This document shows positions 57,597 to 64,000 of a DNA stretch of 64,000 nt, one piece after another. The stretch is from Actinotalea solisilvae. GTDB lineage: Bacteria; Actinomycetota; Actinomycetes; Actinomycetales; Cellulomonadaceae. Position numbers and translations under genes: made by a program. Positions within the stretch are counted from its first letter, which is position 1. Every line of letters starts with the position of its first letter. The stretch lies in NCBI RefSeq assembly GCF_016464425.1, contig NZ_JADDKQ010000020.1, positions 1 through 64,000 on the forward strand, in the 5' to 3' direction. Below the pieces are notes generated by a model. It saw only the letters and a list, made by a program, of their open reading frames with translations, ran no database searches and was not told the DNA's origin.

Positions 57597-60500
57597 TCAG
57601 GAGAGGCGCACCTCCGCGAGCTCGACCCGGTTCCCGCCGTCCGCCGCCTGGGGCAGCGCGGTGAACCACAGGACGATGTGCGAGGCCTCGACCGGCTCGC
57701 TGAAGGTGAGGACCGTCTCCGCCGAGAGGGGACCGCTCGCGAGCACCGGACCCTCGGTGGGGGTCGCGGGGTCCGTCGCCCGGACCTCGACGGTGCCGCC
57801 CGTGCCGTTGACGACGAGGGTGACGGCGCTCACGGTCGCGGGCGCGGCGAGCGTCACCGCGTACCCGACGCCGGGCTTCATGCCGTACGTCGGCGACTTG
57901 TACGTGCGGGTGTACCAGAACGTCGTCGGGTCACCGTCGATCGCGAGCTGGACCGCCTCGGGGTGCTCGTTGTTGTCCCCGCCGGGCGGCGGGTCGATCA
58001 TCTGGGCCGACGCGATGGTGGGCGTCGCGGCGGCGGGCTCCTCGGCCGGCTCCTCCGCGGGCGCCTCGGCGGCCGGGTCCTCCGCGGCGGGGGCCTCGGT
58101 CTCGACCGAGTCCACGACGTCGCCCATGCCGTCGCTGCCGCCGATGGGCGGCGGCGGGGTCGTCAGCGCGTTCCAGGCCCACACGAGCCCCACGACGACG
58201 GCGATCCCGATGAGCGCCAGCACGAAGGGCGTGGGGTCGAACCGCTTGCGCGTCAGCGCCTCGATGGGCGACCCGATGAGCGTGTCGAAGTCCTCGTGGT
58301 CCTCGTGCGGCGCGGGCGGCGGGCGGTGCCCGCCGCGCGGCCCGTGCGGCGCCGCGCCACCCGGCACGACGGCGGTCGCGGTCGGCCGCGCGGGGGCGGC
58401 GGCGCTGACCGCGGCCGACTGCCGCACCGCGGGCGGACGGTCGTCGACCCGGTCGGCCGGGGCGGGGGCGTCCGGCACCACGACGCCGCGAGCGGGCGTG
58501 ACGATGCCGGCCTCGGCGTCCTGGGAGCCGACGTCGGCCGCCGCGGCCGCAGCAGCCGTCGCAGCGGCCGTCGGCGCGCCGGCACCCGACGCGCCGCCCG
58601 CGACGGCGCCGGACCCCACCGCACCCGCGGCGGGCGTCGCGACGCGCGGGTCGGTGCGGCGCACGGCGGGCGGGATGGCGGGCGGCGGGGTCGTCCCCGG
58701 GCGGCGTCCCGGGCCCTGCGCGGCGAGCGCCGCCCGCACCGACTGGCGCTGCACGCCGGGCGGCGTCGCGGGCGCGACCGACGGCGGCCTGGCGGGGCCG
58801 GTGGGTGCGGCGGGCGCGCCGGCGCCGAGCGCGTCGGCGTCGACCGCGACCCACGGCTCGAGCTCGCGCACGAGCTCCGCCGGGCTGTGCGGGCCGTCGT
58901 CGTGCGGGCCGAGCGTGACCGCGCACAGCGTGTCGAGGTCGTTGGGCACGCCGGGCACGAGGTCCGCGGCCGCGACGGGCGTCCCGGCGGCGTCCTCGTC
59001 GACGGGCGCGACCTCCGCGCCGCCGGCGGGCACGCCGTCGCGTGCGGGCCAGTGACCCGTGAGCGCGAGGTAGAGCAGCGCGACCAGGCCCACGGTGTCC
59101 GCGCGCGTCGTCGACCGCGCGTCGCCGATGCCGTGGCCGAGCAGCTCGCCGTCGAGCCCGAGGCCCGTGACGACGACGCCGCCCGCCGGCGTCACGCGGA
59201 CCGCGGCGGGCCGCAGGGCGAGGTGGTGCACCCCGCGGCGGCGTGCCACCTCGAGCGCGACGGCCGCCTCGCCCACGACGGCGCGCGCCTGGTCGGGGGG
59301 CAGCGGGCCGTCGGCGGTCAGCTCGGCGAGGTCGCGACCCGGGAGCGGCTCGGTGACCGTGTACGCGAGGCCCTCGTGGGAGCCGACGTCGAGCACGCGG
59401 AGCAGGCGAGGGTCGGCGACGAGCGCGGCCCGGCGCGCGGCGTCCTGGGCCTGGGCGACGCGGCCCGAGCGCAGGACGAGCGCGCGGACGGGCCGGTCGA
59501 GGATCTGGTCCTGCGCCTCCCAGCCCTCGACGCCGGGGAGGTCGGTCGGCAGCGGGCGGTCCAGGCGGTAGCGCCCTGCGAGCAGGGTGCCCTGCTCGAC
59601 GACGACGTCCACCGGCTGCCCTCCCCGTGCGCTCGTGGTGCGGGCTCCCACCCGCGCGCCCATGCTACGGCCCAGGCGCGCGACCAGCGGCTCGACCAGA
59701 CGGGTCAGGTCGTCCACCCCGAGCAGGCGCAGGCCGCCCAGGTAGACGGCGAGCATCACGGCCCCGACGAGCGCGCACACGAGCACGGCCTCGGCGAACC
59801 CGGCGTCGGAGAGGTCGCCGAACAGGCGCGTGAGCGGCCAGCCCACCGCGACCGCGGCGAGCGCGCTCGCGACGGCCCGCAGGTGCATGCCGATCGCGCC
59901 GCGGCCCGTGCCCCCGAGGCGCCGCCGGACCTCGAGCCCGCCCCACACGGCCCCGAGCACGTACGACGCCGCGATCGAGGCGCCGGCCGTGACGACCCAC
60001 CACCGCGGCTCGAGCAGGAGCGCGCCCAGCAGGCTGCCCCCGGCGACGACGCCGGCCATGGCGACCTGGATCCAGAAGAGGCCCTTGGCGTCCTCGTAGG
60101 CGTAGAAGATGCGCTGGCACAGCGACCACGCGCCGAGCGCCGCGAGCCCGGCCATCATCGCGACCACGACGGCGGCGATCGAGCCTGCCTCGGCCGGGTC
60201 GGTCGACGGCAGGACGACGCGCACGACGGGCAGCGCGAGGACCGCCAGGACGGCGGTCGCGAGGACCGTGAACGCGCCGATGACGCGCAGGCCCGAGGAG
60301 AAGTCGTCCCGCAGCGCCCGGGTGTCCTCGGCGGCGGCGTGCGCGGACAGACGCGTGAACAGGGCCGTGAGCAGCGACACCGTCACGAGCGAGTGCGGCA
60401 GCATGAAGATCGTGAACGCGAGCGTGTAGGCGTTGTTGCCGGCGACGTCCGCCTGGAACTCCTGCGCGGCGGCGGTCGCGACCTGCATGACCACGAGGAT

Positions 60501-61277
60501 GCCGAGCTGCCCGACGACGAGCGCCGCGAACGTCCAGCCCGCGACGCGGCCCGCGGTGCCCAGGCCCGCGCCGCGCCAGTCCCGGCGCGGGTGGAAGCGG
60601 AACCCGCTGCGGTGCAGCGGCACCACGAGGACGAGGGCCTGCGCGACGACGCCCAGGGTCGCGCCGCCGCCCAGCAGGGCGATCCGGCCGGCGTCCCACG
60701 TGGCCGGGTCGTCCTGCGGGCCGCCCCGCACGTACCCGCCGAAGACGGCGATGAAGACCACCAGGCCGAGGATCGCGACGACGTTGTTGACGACCGGCGC
60801 CCACATGTACGGCCCGAAGCTGCCGCGTGCGTTGAGCACCTGCCCCAGCAGCGAGTAGATGCCGTAGAAGAGGACCTGCGGGATGCACCAGAAGGCGAAC
60901 GCGGTCGCGAGCGCGACGAACTCCGGGTCCCGCCCATTCGCGGCGAGGCGGACGACGACCGGCGCCGCGACCGTGAGCACCGTGGCGAGGCCCAGCAGGA
61001 CGACGCCGGCCAGGCTGAGCAGGCGGTCGACGAAGGCCTGGCCGTCCGGCGAGCGGTAGGCCCGGACGACCTGCGGCACGAGGACGGCGTTGAGGACGCC
61101 GCCCGCGATGAGCATGTAGAGCATGTTCGGCAGCCAGTTGGCCAGGCCGAACGCGTTCGCACCCGCGGCGTTGGCGCCGATCGCCGCGACCAGCACGGAC
61201 ACGCGCACGACGCCCAGGACGCGCGACGTGGCCGTCCCCGCCGCCATGACGCCGGCGCTGCGCCCGACGTCGCTCAC
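57597..61277 (-). CDS. murJ: Lipid II flippase MurJ fused to a pseudokinase and an extracytoplasmic domain
   Basis: 1226 residues from GTG 61277, overlapping DUF6049. Residues ~1-540 are the MOP-superfamily flippase with 14 membrane helices ([45 protein letters not shown]). Then a kinase-like domain (~575-800: [39 protein letters not shown]) in which the HRD and DFG positions are HHL and GLG and the ATP lysine is not evident, a pseudokinase. After a Pro/Ala linker and a helix ([21 protein letters not shown]) comes a discoidin-like carbohydrate-binding region. In mycobacteria PknB phosphorylates this pseudokinase, recruiting FhaA. Confidence 0.93.
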   Translation of the reverse strand: MSDVGRSAGVMAAGTATSRVLGVVRVSVLVAAIGANAAGANAFGLANWLPNMLYMLIAGGVLNAVLVPQVVRAYRSPDGQAFVDRLLSLAGVVLLGLATVLTVAAPVVVRLAANGRDPEFVALATAFAFWCIPQVLFYGIYSLLGQVLNARGSFGPYMWAPVVNNVVAILGLVVFIAVFGGYVRGGPQDDPATWDAGRIALLGGGATLGVVAQALVLVVPLHRSGFRFHPRRDWRGAGLGTAGRVAGWTFAALVVGQLGILVVMQVATAAAQEFQADVAGNNAYTLAFTIFMLPHSLVTVSLLTALFTRLSAHAAAEDTRALRDDFSSGLRVIGAFTVLATAVLAVLALPVVRVVLPSTDPAEAGSIAAVVVAMMAGLAALGAWSLCQRIFYAYEDAKGLFWIQVAMAGVVAGGSLLGALLLEPRWWVVTAGASIAASYVLGAVWGGLEVRRRLGGTGRGAIGMHLRAVASALAAVAVGWPLTRLFGDLSDAGFAEAVLVCALVGAVMLAVYLGGLRLLGVDDLTRLVEPLVARLGRSMGARVGARTTSARGGQPVDVVVEQGTLLAGRYRLDRPLPTDLPGVEGWEAQDQILDRPVRALVLRSGRVAQAQDAARRAALVADPRLLRVLDVGSHEGLAYTVTEPLPGRDLAELTADGPLPPDQARAVVGEAAVALEVARRRGVHHLALRPAAVRVTPAGGVVVTGLGLDGELLGHGIGDARSTTRADTVGLVALLYLALTGHWPARDGVPAGGAEVAPVDEDAAGTPVAAADLVPGVPNDLDTLCAVTLGPHDDGPHSPAELVRELEPWVAVDADALGAGAPAAPTGPARPPSVAPATPPGVQRQSVRAALAAQGPGRRPGTTPPPAIPPAVRRTDPRVATPAAGAVGSGAVAGGASGAGAPTAAATAAAAAAADVGSQDAEAGIVTPARGVVVPDAPAPADRVDDRPPAVRQSAAVSAAAPARPTATAVVPGGAAPHGPRGGHRPPPAPHEDHEDFDTLIGSPIEALTRKRFDPTPFVLALIGIAVVVGLVWAWNALTTPPPPIGGSDGMGDVVDSVETEAPAAEDPAAEAPAEEPAEEPAAATPTIASAQMIDPPPGGDNNEHPEAVQLAIDGDPTTFWYTRTYKSPTYGMKPGVGYAVTLAAPATVSAVTLVVNGTGGTVEVRATDPATPTEGPVLASGPLSAETVLTFSEPVEASHIVLWFTALPQAADGGNRVELAEVRLS

Positions 61278-63733
61278 GGCGCGCCCACGCGCGGCGGGTC
61301 CGTCGCGGCCGCGACCCGGCGCTCGCCGCCCGGGGCGCCGGTCGTGTCGGTCCCGGCGACAGAGCCCTCGGTCGTGTCGCCGGTGCCCTCGGTCCCGGCG
61401 ACGGAGCCCTCGGTCTCGGCCTCCTCGGGCGACAGGGCGTCGGGACCCGAGTCGACGGGCGCGGCGCGGCTGGCCGTCCGCCCGCGGCGGATGGTGCGCG
61501 CCACCCCGAGGACGAGGCCCAGCGCCAGGAGCCCGCCGATGATCGCGGCCCCGATGCCCTCCCACTCGGCGCGCACGCGCACGGTGAGCCGGGCGCGGTC
61601 GTCCACGAGGACCCCGTCGGCCGTGCGCACCTCGACCGCGACCTCGACGTCCGCGCTCTGCACGCCGTGGACCGGGACGAGGACCTCCTCCTGCCCGAGC
61701 GCCGGCAGGGTCACCGTCACCGGCTCGTCGGCCTGCAGCCGCCGGTCACCCGGACGCAGCGTGATCTCGACGGTGACCGCCTGGTCGAGCGTGTTCTCCA
61801 CGAGCACGGGCAGGCGGCTCGACGTGGAGACGAGCAGCACCCCGCTCGCGGCGACCCGGACGACGTCGCGCAGCGTCGCCGTCCGCGCCTCGGTCGCCGC
61901 GACGAGGGCGGCCCGGCGCGACGGGTCCGCGCGCCACGCGACGGACAGCGGTGCGAGCAGCTCCGCGGTCGTGTCCCCGACGAGCTCCTCGGGCCGCTCG
62001 GCCATGGTCGCCAGCCGCCCGCGCAGGGTCAGCGAGCCCTCGAGCGCGGCCAGCGTGCTCGGGGGCATCTCCGCCGCGGTCGGCTCGGTGCGCGGCAGCG
62101 TGCCCCGCTCGACGTCCCCGCCGGACGCCGCGAGCAGCTCCTCGACCGGTGCCGTCCGGACCCAGGGGACGGAGCCCAGCGCGGCGAGCTGCGCCGCGAC
62201 GACCGCCGGGTCGGCGTCCCAGTCGCGCGGGACGGTGACCAGGAGGTGCCGGCTCTCGCTGGGCCGCTCGGCCGTGACGACGGCGAGCTCGGCCAGGACG
62301 TCCTGCACCGCCGTCGCGGGCGTGAGCTGCGGGTCGCGCGGCCGCGGCGCGTCGGTGTCGCCGGCCGCACCCGTCACCGCCCCGGACGCGAGGGCGCTCG
62401 ACAGGCGCGCGTCCGGGACGAGGACGGTGACGTCGCCGGCGTCGGTCGTCACGGTCGTGCGGGCCGAGGGCGTGTAGGTGAGGTCGTCCGGGACGGACAG
62501 GGCGCCCGGGCCGGTGACGACGGCGCGGGTCCCGCCGCGCATGCCGAAGGCCGCGGTCGTGAGGTCGGGCAGCGCCTCCGCGGGCAGGACGACGTCGGCG
62601 CGCGCGTCGGCCGGCAGGCCGGCCGTCGGGGCGCTCTCCGCCGAGCGCCGCAGCGCGAGGTCCCACGGCCCCGCGCCGCGCGCGTGGGCGAGCGCCGCGA
62701 CGTCCGTGTCCCCGTACGGCAGGAGCATGACCTCGCGGCCGGCCGCCGCGGTGGTGAGCGTCGCGGCCCACGCCGCCGTCGTGGTCGCCGCCGTCGTGGG
62801 GCTGCCCGAGGTGCCGGGGGTGCCGGGGGTGCCGGCGGCGTCCGCCGGGTCCTGGGTGTCCCCGGCGTCCTCGGTGCCCGCGGCGTCCTCGGTGCTCCCG
62901 GTGCCGTCGCCGTCCCCGGCGCCCGGGTCCGGCGCGCCCGTCCCGTGGGCCTGCTCGACGAGCCACGGGTCCACCACCCACGACACCGCCGGGTACGGCG
63001 CCGTCGCGACGAGCAGGTCGGCGAGCCGGCCGCCGGGCCGGGTCAGCGTCTCGAGCTCTGCCCGGAGCGGTGCGGGTCCGTCCTCGACCGCCGTCGCGTG
63101 GGGGTCGACCGCCGGGCCGACGACGGGCACGAGCAGGCTGACCGCGGTCGGCGAGAACGTCTGCTCGGGCAGCCAGATGGTGAACGTGCGCGCGAGGCCC
63201 AGGCGCGGCCGCGCGTCGTCGTCGCGGTCGACCACCTCGACCGCGAGGCCGCGCGGTCCCCACGCGGCGGAGGCGGCGAGCCCGACCGAGGCGGCGGGGA
63301 CCGTCGCGGTGAACGGGACCGACGCGCCCGGGGCCAGCGGACCGACGAGGTCGACGGTCACCAGCCGTGTGCCGGCCGCGGCGTCGTCGTCCGCGTCGCG
63401 CCAGGCGTCGAGCGAGGACCGCGTGAGGAAGGCGGAACGCGCGAGCCGCACGACGACGCGCGGGGTGCCGACGACGTCGTCGCCCGCGTTGCGCACGGTG
63501 CCCTGCACGACGAGGTCGCCGCCCGGCTGGAGCACGGACGTCAGCGCGTCGACGTCGACCTCGAGCGGCAGGCCGGGGTCCTCCTCGGGCGCGGCCTCGT
63601 CGGTGGCCTCGTCCTCCGTCGTCGCCGGGACGACGGCGACCGGCCGCCCCGCGGCGTCCACCGGCACCACCGCGCCCGCCGCGGCCGGGGCGCCGAGCAG
63701 CGCCGCGAGCACCAGCACGAGTGCCGCCCTCAT
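61274..63733 (-). CDS. DUF6049 family secreted/membrane protein
   Basis: 819 residues. Signal peptide MRAALVLVLAALLGAPAAAGA (cleaved near 21), a large extracytoplasmic part with beta-sandwich stretches (LEVDVDALTSVLQPGGDLVVQGTVRNAGDDVVG, LLVPVVGPA), a Gly/Thr/Asp low-complexity insert near 255-300, and one C-terminal membrane helix (GIGAAIIGGLLALGLVLGVARTIRRG, ~748-772) with an acidic cytoplasmic tail. DUF6049 proteins lie immediately upstream of murJ in actinobacteria; the function is unproven but the coupling suggests peptidoglycan assembly. GTGA overlap with murJ. Confidence 0.9.
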   Translation of the reverse strand: MRAALVLVLAALLGAPAAAGAVVPVDAAGRPVAVVPATTEDEATDEAAPEEDPGLPLEVDVDALTSVLQPGGDLVVQGTVRNAGDDVVGTPRVVVRLARSAFLTRSSLDAWRDADDDAAAGTRLVTVDLVGPLAPGASVPFTATVPAASVGLAASAAWGPRGLAVEVVDRDDDARPRLGLARTFTIWLPEQTFSPTAVSLLVPVVGPAVDPHATAVEDGPAPLRAELETLTRPGGRLADLLVATAPYPAVSWVVDPWLVEQAHGTGAPDPGAGDGDGTGSTEDAAGTEDAGDTQDPADAAGTPGTPGTSGSPTTAATTTAAWAATLTTAAAGREVMLLPYGDTDVAALAHARGAGPWDLALRRSAESAPTAGLPADARADVVLPAEALPDLTTAAFGMRGGTRAVVTGPGALSVPDDLTYTPSARTTVTTDAGDVTVLVPDARLSSALASGAVTGAAGDTDAPRPRDPQLTPATAVQDVLAELAVVTAERPSESRHLLVTVPRDWDADPAVVAAQLAALGSVPWVRTAPVEELLAASGGDVERGTLPRTEPTAAEMPPSTLAALEGSLTLRGRLATMAERPEELVGDTTAELLAPLSVAWRADPSRRAALVAATEARTATLRDVVRVAASGVLLVSTSSRLPVLVENTLDQAVTVEITLRPGDRRLQADEPVTVTLPALGQEEVLVPVHGVQSADVEVAVEVRTADGVLVDDRARLTVRVRAEWEGIGAAIIGGLLALGLVLGVARTIRRGRTASRAAPVDSGPDALSPEEAETEGSVAGTEGTGDTTEGSVAGTDTTGAPGGERRVAAATDPPRVGAP

Positions 63734-63741
63734 CGGACCCC

Positions 63742-64000
63742 TCACTCGGCCTCGCCCGCGAGCACCGCGCTCGCAGCCTGCGCCAGGCGGCGCTCGTTCG
63801 GGTAGGCGAGGCGGTCGGGCAGGTCGCAGAGCGCGACCCACGCCACGTCCTCGGCCTCCTGGTCGGGGTCCCCCTCGACGCTCAGCACGCCGCCGGTCGC
63901 CTCGAGCAGGAAGTGGTGCACGACCTTGTGCACACGCCGGTCCTCGCCGGTGAACCAGTAGTCGATGGTGCCCAGCCGGCGCACGACCTGCCCGAGGATC
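63742..64000 (-). CDS. NUDIX hydrolase, C-terminal fragment (cut by window edge)
   Basis: The reading frame runs off the window at 64000; 85 residues are visible and end at TGA 63742, 9 bases from the DUF6049 start. RRLGTIDYWFTGEDRRVHKVVHHFLLEATGGVLSVEGDPDQEAEDVAWVALCDLPDRLAYPNERRLAQAA is the C-terminal half of a NUDIX fold, with W-V-x-L-x-x-L in the last strand; the NUDIX box itself is outside. In related genomes this gene lies between the CCA-adding enzyme gene and DUF6049. Confidence 0.85.
   Translation of the reverse strand, partial: ILGQVVRRLGTIDYWFTGEDRRVHKVVHHFLLEATGGVLSVEGDPDQEAEDVAWVALCDLPDRLAYPNERRLAQAASAVLAGEAE

Noticed and set aside
61278..61565. Possible N-terminal extension of MurJ by ~95 residues.
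   Set aside because: The extra residues are an Arg/Gly-rich string in the frame of the DUF6049 end. The GTG at 61277 starts at the conserved membrane region and overlaps the upstream stop in the usual coupled manner.
57678..62477. Long forward-strand open frame of about 1600 codons over murJ and DUF6049.
   Set aside because: It is the GC-rich antisense shadow of the coding frames: Arg/Gly/Asp-rich with no domain, while the reverse strand encodes recognisable MurJ and DUF6049.

Overview
The window is high-GC actinobacterial chromosome spanning the replication origin. GC-rich codon use, many GTG starts and gene order nearly identical to the M. tuberculosis origin region (dnaA-dnaN-recF-DciA-like-gyrB-gyrA, tRNA-Ile and tRNA-Ala, ppiA, crgA, pknB-pknA-pbpA-rodA-pstP-fhaB-fhaA, tRNA-Leu) support this. 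The gnd insertion between dnaN and recF, the flagellar genes and a GH10 xylanase suggest a motile plant-polymer-degrading Micrococcales member, Cellulomonas-like; genus is inference.

Layout. 1-7.7 kb: end of a flagellar cluster (fliC start, glycosyltransferase, sigma-28, flgN-flgK-flgL-fliW and a degenerate EAL-HDOD protein) with recognisable sigma-28 promoters and a perfect CRP-type palindrome. 7.7-10.9 kb: DsbA-like protein, small proteins, and a quinone-detoxification type operon (ring-cleavage dioxygenase plus esterase, mhqO/mhqD-like). 10.95-13.7 kb: an accessory patch beside tRNA-Leu with a PD-(D/E)XK nuclease-like gene overlapping a gene of unknown function, and a secreted beta-helix protein. 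14.3-23.5 kb: the fhaA-fhaB-pstP-rodA-pbpA-pknA-pknB growth and signalling operon. 23.5-28 kb: pabA, sortase E, DUF881, crgA, rhomboid and cyclophilin. 28-33.4 kb: a variable insert (Ala-rich protein, SnoaL-tailed ECF sigma, intracellular xylanase, methyltransferase, quinone-oxidoreductase-like protein).

33.4-46.1 kb: tRNA-Ala, DLW-39, tRNA-Ile, DUF3566, gyrA, gyrB, DciA-like, recF, gnd, dnaN, oriC and dnaA, all leftward. 46.4-53.6 kb: rpmH-rnpA-yidD-yidC-jag-rsmG, then a 1.2 kb non-coding centromere with parS sites and hairpin repeats, then parA-parB, all rightward. 53.7-64 kb: aminotransferase, a membrane-anchored protein of unknown function, then trxA, trxB, the giant MurJ-pseudokinase fusion, DUF6049 and a truncated NUDIX gene.

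The genes join three jobs: starting and segregating chromosomes (dnaA, oriC, parABS), polar growth and septation under Ser/Thr kinase control (PknA/B, PstP, FhaA/B, RodA, PbpA, CrgA, MurJ), and motility. FhaA and the MurJ pseudokinase, partners in mycobacteria, lie about 43 kb apart in the same window.
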